From Acetobacteraceae bacterium (lineage in GTDB: Bacteria > Pseudomonadota > Alphaproteobacteria > Acetobacterales > Acetobacteraceae), in assembly GCA_025354865.1 (NCBI GenBank), contig JANXMB010000006.1, positions 1-42,297 of the forward strand: a DNA stretch of 42,297 nt. The letters run 5' to 3'. The notes beneath the pieces are model-generated. The model was not told the origin of the DNA and ran no database searches. It saw nothing but the letters and a program-made list of their open reading frames with translations. The translations under genes and the position numbers were made by a program. Shown in pieces: positions 1 to 11,166 of this stretch (its first letter is position 1; each line of letters starts with the position of its first letter).

Positions 1-1476
1 TTTACCGGGGCGGAATACATCGCCAGCCTGCGGGACGGCCGAGCGGTGTATATCGACGGGGAGCGGGTGCCCGATGTCACGGTGCACCCGGCGTTTCGCA
101 ATTCTGTCCGCTCGATTGCGCGGCTGTACGACGCGATGCACGATCCCGCGACCAAAGCGGCGCTGACCTGCCCGACCGATACCGGATCGGGCGGTTACAC
201 CCATAAATTCTTTCGGGTGCAACGATCCCGCGAGGACCTGCTGGGGGCGCAGACCGCGATCGCCGAATGGTCTCGGCTGTCGTACGGCTGGATGGGGCGT
301 ACCCCCGACTACAAAGCCGCCTATACCAACACATTGGGTGCCAATTCCGCGTATTATGGCCCATTCGCCGACAACGCGAAGGCGTGGTACCGGCGCGCCC
401 AGGAAGCCGTGCCGTTTATGAACCATGCGATCGTGAACCCGCCGGTCGATCGCCATTTGCCGGCTGAAGCGTCCAAGGACGTGTTCGTCTGCGTCCAGAA
501 GGAAGTCGATGGCGGCATCGTCGTGTCCGGCGCGAAAGTCGTCGCCACCTCCGCCGCTATCACCCACTACAATTTCATGGGGCAGAGTTCGAAGACCGCG
601 ACAGAAGATTTGGACATGTCGCTGATGTTCATGGTCCCGATCGACGCGCCCGGCCTGAAATTGCTCTGCCGTACCTCGTACGAACGCGCGGCCCGATCCC
701 CCTTCGATTACCCCCTGTCGTCCCGGTTCGACGAGAACGACGCGATCTTCGTGCTCGATAACGTCTTTATCCCTTGGGAGGACGTGTTCATCTATCGCGA
801 TCCGCAACGGGTTCTGAGCTTCTATCCCCGCTCCGGCTTCACCCAGGGATTCCAGTTCCAGGGGTGCACACGTTTTGCCGTCAAACTGGATTTTCTGACG
901 GGGTTGCTGGCCAAAGCGTTGCGCTGCACCGGCGGCGACGAAGCCCGTGGCAACCAGGTTTTGTTGGGGGAGGTCGTTGCTTGGCGCAACTTGTTCTGGT
1001 CGCTGTCCAATGCCATGGCGAACAATCCCGAACCCTGGATCGGCGACGCGGTGCTGCCGGAATTGCAGGCCGGGCAGGCGTACCGGGTGTTTGCCCCCGA
1101 TGCCTACCCCCGGATCAAGGAAATCGTCGAGCGCACGGTCACCTCGGCGCTGATTTATTTGCCGTCTTCGGTGCAGGATTTTGCCAACCCGGAAATCGCG
1201 CCGTATTTGCAACGCTACGTGCGCGGGTCCCACGGCATCGGGCACACGGAGCGGATCAAGATCATGAAACTGCTGTGGGATGCCGTGGGTAGCGAGTTCG
1301 GCGGCCGGCACGAGTTGTACGAGCGCAATTACGCTGGCGGCTGGGAGGATATTCGCGCGCAAACCCTGACTTGGGCGCAGAAAGGCGGCGCCTTGGCGAA
1401 GATGGAGGCGATGGTGGACCGTTGCTTGGCCGACTACGACACCGATGGGTGGACCGGGGATACCTGGACGTCATAG
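1..1476 (+). CDS. 4-hydroxyphenylacetate 3-monooxygenase-like flavin monooxygenase (HpaB family), 5' truncated
   Basis: The frame is open from base 1, and the residues before the first internal GTG (FTGAEYIASLRDGRAVYIDGERV) match the conserved N-terminus of HpaB-family oxygenases. The true start therefore lies upstream of the window and the GTG at 46 is not the start. HpaB proteins are the oxygenase part of two-component FADH2-dependent hydroxylases of phenolic acids, fed by a separate flavin reductase; no reductase gene is visible here. About 491 residues are present, close to the usual length of about 480-520, so only a short N-terminal piece is missing. Further family marks are the HPAFRN segment near the start and the FIPWEDVF segment at about residues 256-263 of the visible part. 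The exact phenolic substrate cannot be read from the sequence. The gene ends in TAG and converges on the next gene across an AT-rich hairpin. Confidence 0.88.
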   Translation, partial: FTGAEYIASLRDGRAVYIDGERVPDVTVHPAFRNSVRSIARLYDAMHDPATKAALTCPTDTGSGGYTHKFFRVQRSREDLLGAQTAIAEWSRLSYGWMGRTPDYKAAYTNTLGANSAYYGPFADNAKAWYRRAQEAVPFMNHAIVNPPVDRHLPAEASKDVFVCVQKEVDGGIVVSGAKVVATSAAITHYNFMGQSSKTATEDLDMSLMFMVPIDAPGLKLLCRTSYERAARSPFDYPLSSRFDENDAIFVLDNVFIPWEDVFIYRDPQRVLSFYPRSGFTQGFQFQGCTRFAVKLDFLTGLLAKALRCTGGDEARGNQVLLGEVVAWRNLFWSLSNAMANNPEPWIGDAVLPELQAGQAYRVFAPDAYPRIKEIVERTVTSALIYLPSSVQDFANPEIAPYLQRYVRGSHGIGHTERIKIMKLLWDAVGSEFGGRHELYERNYAGGWEDIRAQTLTWAQKGGALAKMEAMVDRCLADYDTDGWTGDTWTS

Positions 1477-1512
1477 TGGGGGGTTACGCATCGAATACCG
1501 CGAAAAAGAAGC

Positions 1513-1546
1513 CTTCTTTTTTATAAAAAAGAAGCAAAAAATTTTT
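1513..1546. terminator. AT-rich palindrome between convergent genes (copy 1 of a dispersed repeat)
   Basis: A perfect 22-nt palindrome (10-nt arms CTTCTTTTTT / AAAAAAGAAG around AT, 1513-1534) is followed by CAAAAAATTTTT. It lies between two gene ends that face each other (1476 and 1560) and can act as a bidirectional intrinsic terminator. The same 33 bases occur again at 16752-16784, also between convergent genes. Confidence 0.7.
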
Positions 1547-1559
1547 GTCCGTTTGGGCG

Positions 1560-2639
1560 TTATGCCGCGCGACCGATTGGGCTACCGGTATCAATCCTTG
1601 GCAGCACCTTTTCGCCGAATAGACGCATCGACTCCATTGCTGTGTTCAATGGAATATCGTTGAAATTGACTTGCAACGATGCAATCTCGAAACCGCCGAC
1701 CTGCCGGCGATAAGTGGCGATCGTGTCCAGAATGCGCTCCGGCGTGCCTACCCAGGCGGCGCATTTTTCGACCTGCGTATCGAATGTCTCACGCGACAAG
1801 GCTTCGATAACCTTGTCGTAGCCTGGATAATCGGCCGACGTCGCACCGCTCGTCCATTCCCTTGCCGCCTCCACCAAAGACCTCAAATATCGCTCGATCG
1901 GTGCTCGGGCAATCGTTTCGGCCTGTTCTTTATCTTGGTGGCACAACATGTGGAACGCCAACATGACCGTCCCCGGACCTTCGTGGCCGGCGCTGGCCCT
2001 TGCCTCCCGATAGGTGTCTAGCAATTCCTTCATGGCGCCGCCGGCCATCGGAATGGCCATGATGCCGTAGCCGGCCGCACCCGCGCGGGCGAAGGATTCT
2101 TTGGTCGCCAGCGCCGCAATATAGAACGGCGGCCGCGGCAATTGTGTCGGCCGGGGCAGGGAGGTGACATTGGCAAAGCTGTGGAAACGACCCGAGGAGG
2201 TAACGTTTTCCTCCTCCAGCAAGCGGCGAACCTGTTCCACGCCTTCATCGAATCGGGCGCGGCTTTCGTCCAGCGGAACACCGAAATGGCGAAATTCGTG
2301 CGGCAGGAAGGCGCGCGCGAAACCGGCGTCTAGGCGCCCGTCGCATAGCGCGTCCAGCATCGCCAACTCGCCAGCAATTTTCAGCGGATTGTTGAACGCC
2401 GGCAGCACAGCGCCGGTAATCAGGCGGGCGCGGCGGGTCACCTGCGCCGCAGCAGCCAGAAAAATCGCGGGATTGGGACTGTAGCCGCCATACGGCAGAA
2501 AATAATGCTCCACCGTGCGGACATGGTGGTAGCCGTACCGATCGACCAGCCCGACCAGCTTCAGCGCGTTCTGCCAATAGTCGCGCCCGGACTGAACGTC
2601 GGGACCGACATCTGGAAAAAACTGAATCCCGACCTGCAT
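1560..2639 (-). CDS. LLM-class flavin-dependent oxidoreductase (luciferase-like monooxygenase)
   Basis: This 359-residue protein has the bacterial luciferase-like TIM-barrel pattern. It starts MQVGIQFFPDV, has VRTVEHYF and GGYSPNP after strand 1-2, then the RARLITGAVLP and NNPLKIAGELAMLDALCDGRLDAGFARAF segments typical of FMN/F420-type monooxygenases, and an RYLRSLVEAA region late in the protein. Family members use reduced flavin and O2 to oxidise aldehydes, sulfonates, nitrilotriacetate-like chelators or aromatic compounds; the substrate here cannot be assigned. The gene lies downstream of acnA on the same strand, but a terminator at 2675-2697 separates them, so it probably has its own promoter. 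A flavin reductase partner is not nearby, although the adjacent HpaB-type enzyme would need one as well. Confidence 0.85.
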   Translation of the reverse strand: MQVGIQFFPDVGPDVQSGRDYWQNALKLVGLVDRYGYHHVRTVEHYFLPYGGYSPNPAIFLAAAAQVTRRARLITGAVLPAFNNPLKIAGELAMLDALCDGRLDAGFARAFLPHEFRHFGVPLDESRARFDEGVEQVRRLLEEENVTSSGRFHSFANVTSLPRPTQLPRPPFYIAALATKESFARAGAAGYGIMAIPMAGGAMKELLDTYREARASAGHEGPGTVMLAFHMLCHQDKEQAETIARAPIERYLRSLVEAAREWTSGATSADYPGYDKVIEALSRETFDTQVEKCAAWVGTPERILDTIATYRRQVGGFEIASLQVNFNDIPLNTAMESMRLFGEKVLPRIDTGSPIGRAA

Positions 2640-2674
2640 GACGCTTGCCCCCAGAAATGAAAATCGGGGGAAAG

Positions 2675-2697
2675 AAAAAGGGGTCCGAATGGCCCCC
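2675..2697 (-). terminator. Rho-independent terminator of acnA
   Basis: Read on the minus strand, GGGGGCC-ATTC-GGACCCC forms a stem with one mismatch, directly followed by five T, one C and three T. It starts about 20 bp after the acnA stop codon and before the luciferase-like gene. Confidence 0.8.
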
Positions 2698-2716
2698 GTT
2701 CCCCGTCGTCGTGTGT

Positions 2717-5407
<2,691 letters not shown>

Positions 5408-5500
5408 GTGCCGGTTCCGTCTGCTGGTTGTATTTCGTCAGCGGCTTTAGCCCAACCGGCAGGGCAAGGTAAACCTGCCGCATCGCAGTAAGGAGTTGGC

Positions 5501-6103
5501 GTGCTGAAGGCGGAGGGATTGGCGGCATTCCGCGGCGAGCGGCTGGTTTTCGCCGGGCTCTCGTTTGCGGTTCCCGTTGGCGGTGCGCTGGTCCTCGCCG
5601 GGCCGAACGGATCGGGAAAATCCACCTTGCTGCGGGTGCTCGCGGGATTGTGCCGAGCGGAGGCGGGGGAGCTGCTTTGGGATGGGCGGGCGGCGATGGC
5701 CGATCCTTACGAGCATGCGCGGCGGGTTGCCTATATCGGCCACCAGGACGCGGTGAAACCCGGCCTGACGGTGGCGGAAAATCTGGCATTCTATCAGTGT
5801 TTCCGGACTGGCGCCGCCACATCGCCGCACACCGCGCTTGCCCATTTGGGACTGGCGGAGCTGGCCGACCTGCCGGCACGCATGCTGTCGGCCGGGCAGA
5901 AACGCCGGTTGGCGCTGTCCCGCCTCGCGATCGGCGACGCGCCGCTATGGCTGTTGGATGAGCCGACGCTCGGCCTCGACAGCGTCGCACTGACCCGATT
6001 CGGCACGATGTTGCAGGCGCATCGCGATCGCGGTGGCATCGTCGTCGCCGCAACCCATGTGCCGCTGCCGATGGACGCGGTCGGGGAATTGCGCCTGTCA
6101 TGA
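5501..6103 (+). CDS. ccmA: heme exporter ATP-binding protein CcmA
   Basis: This 200-residue ABC ATPase has Walker A GPNGSGKST (about residues 33-41), signature LSAGQKRRLALSRL (about 129-142) and Walker B LWLLDEPTLGLD (about 150-161). CcmA energises the CcmAB(C) complex of the system I cytochrome c maturation pathway, which releases heme-loaded CcmE at the inner membrane. The GTG start at 5501 is chosen because AAGGAG stands 6 nt upstream, and because the short length matches the family. The stop codon overlaps the ccmB start by four bases (ATGA), so the two are translationally coupled. Confidence 0.93.
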   Translation: MLKAEGLAAFRGERLVFAGLSFAVPVGGALVLAGPNGSGKSTLLRVLAGLCRAEAGELLWDGRAAMADPYEHARRVAYIGHQDAVKPGLTVAENLAFYQCFRTGAATSPHTALAHLGLAELADLPARMLSAGQKRRLALSRLAIGDAPLWLLDEPTLGLDSVALTRFGTMLQAHRDRGGIVVAATHVPLPMDAVGELRLS

Positions 6104-6756
6104 TCGCCATTCTGCTCCGGGAGTTGCGCCTGTCGCTGCGGCATGGCGCCGATACCCTGGCCGCGCTGCTGTTCTTCGTGCTGGCGGCGTCGCTGTTCCC
6201 GCTGGCCATCGGCCCGGCGCCGGAAACCCTGGGCCGTATCGCCCCCGGCATCGTCTGGGTCTGCGCCCTGCTGGCCGCGCTGCTGCCGCTGGACCGCCTG
6301 TTCGGCGCCGATCTCGAAGACGGATCGCTCGACCAATTGCTGTTGGGGGGGCTTCCCACCGCCGCCATCGCGCTCGCCAAGGCCGCCGCGCATTGGCTGG
6401 CAACCGGGCTGCCGCTGCTGCTCGCCGCCGCCCCGCTGGCAATCATGCTACGCATGCCGTCCGAGGCCATCCCCGCGCTGCTTGCGGGCTTGCTGCCGGG
6501 CACGCTGTTGCTGTCGCTGCTGGGCACCACCGGGGCGGCCATCGTGCTGGGCGCGAGGCGCGGTGGCGTGCTGCTGCCGCTGCTGGTGTTGCCGCTGACG
6601 ACGCCGGTGCTGATCTTCGGCGTCGCCGCTGCCGACGCCGCCGCGGGCGGTCTGAGCGCTCGGCCCCACTTACTGCTGCTGACCGCGATGCTGGCCGGGG
6701 CCTTGCCGTTATGTCCGCTGGCAGCGGGGGCGGCGCTGCGGGGGGCGGCGGAGTAA
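6100..6756 (+). CDS. ccmB: heme exporter permease CcmB
   Basis: The 218-residue, strongly hydrophobic protein has six likely membrane segments and the CcmB N-terminus (LLRELRLSLRHGADTLAALLFFVLAASLFPLAIGP), followed by GRIAPGIVWVCALLAALLPLDRLF and EDGSLDQLLLGGLP, all family hallmarks. It is the membrane partner of CcmA in cytochrome c maturation. It starts inside the ccmA stop. The usual next gene, ccmC, is absent: an acyl-CoA dehydrogenase gene follows after 75 bp. Either ccmC and the other ccm genes are elsewhere or synteny has been broken here. Confidence 0.93.
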   Translation: MIAILLRELRLSLRHGADTLAALLFFVLAASLFPLAIGPAPETLGRIAPGIVWVCALLAALLPLDRLFGADLEDGSLDQLLLGGLPTAAIALAKAAAHWLATGLPLLLAAAPLAIMLRMPSEAIPALLAGLLPGTLLLSLLGTTGAAIVLGARRGGVLLPLLVLPLTTPVLIFGVAAADAAAGGLSARPHLLLLTAMLAGALPLCPLAAGAALRGAAE

Positions 6757-6831
6757 CGCCAAAAGGGACCTCCACGCCGCCGGCCGGCCGGTCTAAACAC
6801 CCGCCAACCCATGCCCGAAGGAACGCCACCC

Positions 6832-8544
6832 ATGACACGCAAAGGATCCGACTGGATCGCCCCCGACTGCGCCGGGATGGATTTCTATGCGATCGATCGC
6901 AGCCTCCAGGATCTGCTGCGCATCTACCTCCCCGACGACGCCCGCACCCATTTCGCGCCGCATTTCGCCGCCATGGGGCAACTGGCCGGCGGGCGGTTGG
7001 ACGAACTCGCGCGCGTCGCCGATCGGCACGGACCGGTGCTGCACCCCCGCGACAAAACCGGCCGCGACGAGGACTGGATCGAATACCACCCCGCCTATCG
7101 CGAGATGGAACAGATCGCCTTCGGACAGTTCCAGTTCCATGCCATGAGCCATCGGGCCGGGGTGCTGGGCTACAACAAACCGCTGCCGCCGGTCGCCAAA
7201 TACGCGTTCCAATATCTGTTCGTGCAGGGCGAGTTCGGGTTGATGTGCCCGATCAGCGTCACCGATACCTCGATCCATCTGGTGCGCAAGTTCGGCAGCA
7301 ACGCGCTGCAGGATTATCTGCTGCCGAAAATGCTGGCGGCCGACATGGCGCAGTTTTGGAAGGGCACGCAGTTCATGACCGAGAAGGCCGGCGGCTCCGA
7401 CGTCGGCGCCATCGAGACCGTGGCGCGCGAGACCGATGGGGTTTGGCGCCTGTACGGGGATAAATGGTTCTGCTCCCACGCCGATGCCGATGTCGCACTG
7501 ATGCTCGCCAGACCCGAGGGCGCGCCGTCCGGCACCAAGGGCCTGGCGCTGTTCGCCCTGCCGCGCCGCACCAAGGACGGCAAGCGCAACGCCTACCGCA
7601 TCGTGCGGCTGAAGGACAAAATGGGCACGCGGTCGATGGCGTCGGGGGAAATCGTCCTCGAAGGCGCGGAAGCCTACCTTGTTGGGCAGGTGGATCAGGG
7701 CCTCAAGCAGATGATGGAGCAGGTCAATCTGTCCCGCCTGTCGCACGGGGTGCGGGCGGCATCGATGATGCGGCGTTGCGTGAACGAATCCCTAGCCGTC
7801 GCCCGCAACCGATCCGCTTTCGGCCGCACGGTCGGCACATTCCCGCTGATGCGGCGCCAGTTGATGAAAATGATCGTGCCCACCGAACAGGCCCTCTCGA
7901 TGGCCATGTGCACCGCCGATGCGCTCGGCCGCAACGCGCGCGAGGAGCTGCGTATTCTCACCGGATTGCTCAAATTCCGCGCCTGCCGCGACAATGTGCC
8001 AGTGGCCGTCGGCGCCATGGAAGCGCGCGGCGGCAACGGCGCCATCGAGGATTGGGTGAACCCCCGCCTTGTGCGCGACGCGCCAATCGGCCTGTTGTGG
8101 GAGGGCACGAGCAATATCAACGCCCTCGACGTGGTGGGCCGCGCCGTGGGCAAGGCGCAGGCGCATGTGGCGTTGGGTCGGTTGCTGCATGGCAGGTTGG
8201 CGGAGGCCCAAGCGCTGCCGGCGCCGTTCCGCCATGCCCTCGCTGCCGCGCTGGACCGCGCCATGGCGCTGGCGGAGGCGGTGGTGGACCGGGAAGCCCT
8301 GGCCCGCCGCGCTGCCACCGCGCTGTACAACGCCGCCAGCGCGGTTTTGCTGGCATGGGAAGCAACCCGGCCCGGCGTCGATGCCCGCCGCGCACTGATC
8401 GCGCGCTTCGTGCTGGCCCACAAATTATCGCCGCAAGACCCGCTGGCGCCCGAGGAAGCCGCCTGGGAAACCCCCGCCATCGACTGGGTGTTGGGCGAAA
8501 AACCCGCCGAACTCGCCGATATCGCCGGTTTGCTGGTGGACTGA
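6832..8544 (+). CDS. acyl-CoA dehydrogenase family protein (AidB-like)
   Basis: Acyl-CoA dehydrogenases oxidise acyl-CoA to enoyl-CoA with FAD. This 570-residue member has the flavin-binding segments FWKGTQFMTEKAGGSDVG and YGDKWFCSHADADVALMLAR, then RLKDKMGTRSMASGEI, a C-terminal half with AVGAMEARGGNGAIEDWVNPRLVRDAPIGLLWEGTSNINALDVV, and an extra helical tail. The long N-terminal region and the WEGTSNI ending resemble the AidB / isovaleryl-CoA dehydrogenase-like subgroup rather than short-chain dehydrogenases. I chose the ATG at 6832 because GAAGGA lies 9 nt upstream; the in-frame ATG at 6811 has no good ribosome site. The substrate is unknown. It sits alone between ccmB and a convergent desaturase gene. 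Confidence 0.88.
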   Translation: MTRKGSDWIAPDCAGMDFYAIDRSLQDLLRIYLPDDARTHFAPHFAAMGQLAGGRLDELARVADRHGPVLHPRDKTGRDEDWIEYHPAYREMEQIAFGQFQFHAMSHRAGVLGYNKPLPPVAKYAFQYLFVQGEFGLMCPISVTDTSIHLVRKFGSNALQDYLLPKMLAADMAQFWKGTQFMTEKAGGSDVGAIETVARETDGVWRLYGDKWFCSHADADVALMLARPEGAPSGTKGLALFALPRRTKDGKRNAYRIVRLKDKMGTRSMASGEIVLEGAEAYLVGQVDQGLKQMMEQVNLSRLSHGVRAASMMRRCVNESLAVARNRSAFGRTVGTFPLMRRQLMKMIVPTEQALSMAMCTADALGRNAREELRILTGLLKFRACRDNVPVAVGAMEARGGNGAIEDWVNPRLVRDAPIGLLWEGTSNINALDVVGRAVGKAQAHVALGRLLHGRLAEAQALPAPFRHALAAALDRAMALAEAVVDREALARRAATALYNAASAVLLAWEATRPGVDARRALIARFVLAHKLSPQDPLAPEEAAWETPAIDWVLGEKPAELADIAGLLVD

Positions 8545-8569
8545 AGCCGAGCTTCGCGTCCGCCGGTCT

Positions 8570-9475
8570 CTACCGACTGGCGCGCAGGCTGCGGATCAGC
8601 GCGAGGTTCCAGCGCGCGTAACCATTCTGCACGTAGCCCAGCTTCGCGCCGATCGTTGCATGTGCGTCCGCCAGCCGGTGGAACGGGATCGTCGGATACA
8701 GATGGTGCTCCGCATGGAACGGCATGTTCCACATCAGCAACCGCACCGCCGCATTGGTCGTCGTCGTCCTTGTATTGGTCAGGCCGTTGCGATCCCGGGT
8801 GCAACCGGTGTGTTCGGCCAGCAGATACGCGCGCAGCGGCATTTGCCCCAGCAGTTGCGGAACGATCCAGAACAGAAAAGGGGTCTCCCAGCCGAACAGC
8901 AAAGCCGAAACAACCGCCCCGCCGACCATGAACAGGCTCATGGCCCGCACGCTGCGCCCGATCGCGGGGGCGGCGAACCGGGGGATGAACGGATAGGCCG
9001 ACAGATCGCCGCGCCAGGCATCGAAAACCACCCGCAACCGCAGCCGCCAGAACGCTAAACTCGACAGCCGCAGCAGATAGGCGCCGAGCGTGGTGGGTTC
9101 GGCGATGGCGAGTTCGGGGTCCTCGCCGGGGATTTGGGTGTTGCGATGGTGCGCCCAGTGGAACGCCGTGTAGAAATGCAGGTTGAGCAGCGACGGGCAG
9201 GCAGCGAACCAGCCGACGATGGCATTGGCCCGCTTCGATTTGAACGCGGTCTGATGCATGCATTCGTGTGTCGGGGCGAACAAGGCCACCTGCACCAGCC
9301 CGAGGGCGAATACCGCCGGCAGCCGTGCCCAGCCGCTGGAGCAGGCAACCGCCCAGCCGGCGGCGAGCAGCAACCCGAGATGGATCGCCAGCCGCACTGC
9401 CCCGCGCAGATCGGATCGGCCTTGCAACCCGCGCAACTCCTTGGCGGTCAGAACTCTGTCGGAGATGTCTGCCAT
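8570..9475 (-). CDS. membrane fatty acid desaturase family protein
   Basis: The 301-residue protein has the three histidine boxes of membrane di-iron desaturases: H70-ECM-H74, H106-WA-H109-H110, and HAEHH near residue 257, followed by LYPTIPFHRL. Four hydrophobic segments are visible (about 28-47, 50-66, 135-155 and 180-215). Members insert double bonds or hydroxyl groups into fatty acyl chains or related lipids at the membrane, using O2 and electrons from ferredoxin or cytochrome b5-like donors. The substrate (fatty acid, carotenoid or sphingolipid) cannot be decided. It follows, on the same strand, the glycosyltransferase gene with about 20 bp between, and may share its transcript. Confidence 0.9.
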   Translation of the reverse strand: MADISDRVLTAKELRGLQGRSDLRGAVRLAIHLGLLLAAGWAVACSSGWARLPAVFALGLVQVALFAPTHECMHQTAFKSKRANAIVGWFAACPSLLNLHFYTAFHWAHHRNTQIPGEDPELAIAEPTTLGAYLLRLSSLAFWRLRLRVVFDAWRGDLSAYPFIPRFAAPAIGRSVRAMSLFMVGGAVVSALLFGWETPFLFWIVPQLLGQMPLRAYLLAEHTGCTRDRNGLTNTRTTTTNAAVRLLMWNMPFHAEHHLYPTIPFHRLADAHATIGAKLGYVQNGYARWNLALIRSLRASR

Positions 9476-9495
9476 GTGCGGAGCCTAGCCGAGCA

Positions 9496-10998
9496 TCAGG
9501 GTGGGGGCCAAGCGGTGAGGCGGTGGCCGATGGCGATGGAGACGCTGGCCAGCACCCGGCCGCGATGGCGGATCGATACCGGGGGCAGGGGCTCGATCCG
9601 CTCGAACGGCCCGCCGACCGGGGCTAGTCCAATCAGCAGCACGTCCTGCCCGACGAAGGCGGCGGGCGGATGGGCGAAGCCGAACTGGCGCGCATCGGCA
9701 TTCAGGCAGAGCACCACGGTGTCGGCGCCCAGCGCATAGGCGAATTTGCCGCCGTCCCGCCAGTTGGCGACGCCGACGACGGTGCCGGGATGCAGCAGCC
9801 CGCGCGCTTGCAGGTCGGCGCGGACCGAGAGCCAGTCGATCCCCTCGATGGTCGGGTCTTTGCGCATGAGCGGTGCGAGGCGGTTGCCTAGCAGATCGAA
9901 GCCGGTTTGCGCCCCGACCAGCGCCATGGCGGCGAGCACGAACAGTGCCGTCCCGACGATCGTGCGTTGCAGCCAGCGCCGATGCAGCCGGTCCGCCACC
10001 GCTTGCCCCAACAAGGGAAACAGCATCAAATACCCCGGTGCGGCCCAGTGAAACAGGACCCTTTGGCTCGACCACGCGGCGATCAGGGCGAAGGCCACGA
10101 TCGGCGGGGCGGCGAGCCAGGCCAGCAGCCTTGTGTGGGTGCGGGCGGCCCGCGTCGTCGGGGGGCGGACGAAGGCGCGCACCAGCAGCACCAGCATCGG
10201 CGCCCAGATCCAGGGTAGGATAAAAAGACCCTCGCCCAGCAGCACGGTGACCGGTGCGAGCGGGGCGAAGCGCAATCCCATCGCTCGACCGCCTTGGAAC
10301 GCGAACGAGGCCCAGCCATGCGTCGCATTCCACAGCACCACCGGGGCGAACATCGCCGCCGCCGCCGCCAGCGCGACATAGGGGTGCGGTCGGCCGAACC
10401 AGGGCCGGTGGCGCCGATCGGTCAGCAGAAACAGGAAGGCGCCGGCCATGGTCAGCACGGCGGAGTATTTCGCCGATAGCGCGGCCCCGGCGCAGAGCCC
10501 GGCGCCGATCCACCACCGCAAGCGGCCGGAATCGAGCCCGCGCACCAAACACAGCGCCGCACCTAGCAGCGCGCAGAGCAGCGGGCCGTCGGGCAGTACC
10601 CAGGTGGCCCCGGTGACGCCGAACACCGGCGACAGGTTCAGCAGCACCGCCGCCCAGAACCCGGCGCGCGCGTCGGCAACCGCCTCGGTCAGGCGGAACA
10701 TCAGCCAGGTGGACAGGGCGAACAGCAGCACGAAGGGCAGGCGCACCGCGACGGCAGCGTCGGCGCCGAACGCATGGGCCGCCCCCCAGGAGAGCCACCA
10801 GGACGCGGGTGGATGGTCGAAATACCCCCCGGACAGCACCCGCCCGGCAGCGACCATGTAGCTTTCGTCCACCCCCAGCCCGGTCGCCCAGGCAAACCCC
10901 AAACGCAGCAGCGACGCGGCCGCAATCAGCGCTATAACGCCGTGCAGCGGACAACGGGGCGACCATGTGGTGCGGATGCTTTTGCTGCCTTCAGACAT
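9496..10998 (-). CDS. family 39-type membrane glycosyltransferase (PMT/ArnT-like)
   Basis: The 500-residue integral membrane protein has the GT-C/PMT fold pattern. A first membrane helix is followed by a loop with the acidic motif GLGVDESYMVAAGRVLSGGYFDHPP, where D-E is the expected catalytic/metal site of the first periplasmic loop. Then come about ten more hydrophobic helices and a soluble C-terminal part with GVANWRDGGKFAYALGADTVVLCLNADARQFGF. Such enzymes transfer sugars from polyprenyl-phosphate donors to lipid A, proteins or glycans at the periplasmic face. Acceptor and sugar are unknown. The first 34 bp overlap, head to head, the small zinc-ribbon gene on the other strand, so the two promoters must lie inside each other's coding sequence. 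Confidence 0.85.
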   Translation of the reverse strand: MSEGSKSIRTTWSPRCPLHGVIALIAAASLLRLGFAWATGLGVDESYMVAAGRVLSGGYFDHPPASWWLSWGAAHAFGADAAVAVRLPFVLLFALSTWLMFRLTEAVADARAGFWAAVLLNLSPVFGVTGATWVLPDGPLLCALLGAALCLVRGLDSGRLRWWIGAGLCAGAALSAKYSAVLTMAGAFLFLLTDRRHRPWFGRPHPYVALAAAAAMFAPVVLWNATHGWASFAFQGGRAMGLRFAPLAPVTVLLGEGLFILPWIWAPMLVLLVRAFVRPPTTRAARTHTRLLAWLAAPPIVAFALIAAWSSQRVLFHWAAPGYLMLFPLLGQAVADRLHRRWLQRTIVGTALFVLAAMALVGAQTGFDLLGNRLAPLMRKDPTIEGIDWLSVRADLQARGLLHPGTVVGVANWRDGGKFAYALGADTVVLCLNADARQFGFAHPPAAFVGQDVLLIGLAPVGGPFERIEPLPPVSIRHRGRVLASVSIAIGHRLTAWPPP

Positions 10999-11165
10999 TC
11001 GAGGCCACCGAGGTCGTCGATTGGATCGATGACGGGGACACCCCGCTGTGCCCGCATTGCGATGTCGCGGCAGTGCTGCCCGGTGTCACGGATCTGGCGG
11101 AGCTATGGAAGCTGCGCGGGCAGCGTTTCGGCCGCTTCCACGCCCCGCCGGATTGGAATCCGTAG
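10965..11165 (+). CDS. small zinc-ribbon protein
   Basis: The 66-residue protein has two cysteine pairs, C5-FC-C8 and CPHC at about residues 29-32, separated by an acidic linker (ATEVVDWIDDGDTPL). This is a typical zinc ribbon and resembles a family of short uncharacterised cytoplasmic proteins. The function is unknown. Its start overlaps the 5' end of the divergent glycosyltransferase gene, and its stop is one base before the end of the convergent FAH-family gene. It is thus packed between two genes with no free intergenic DNA. No clear ribosome site is visible before ATG 10965. Confidence 0.6.
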   Translation: MWCGCFCCLQTFEATEVVDWIDDGDTPLCPHCDVAAVLPGVTDLAELWKLRGQRFGRFHAPPDWNP

Positions 11166-11166
11166 T

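Noticed and set aside
46-48. GTG at 46 as the start of the HpaB-type gene
   Set aside because: The codons upstream encode conserved family residues, so the gene begins before the window.
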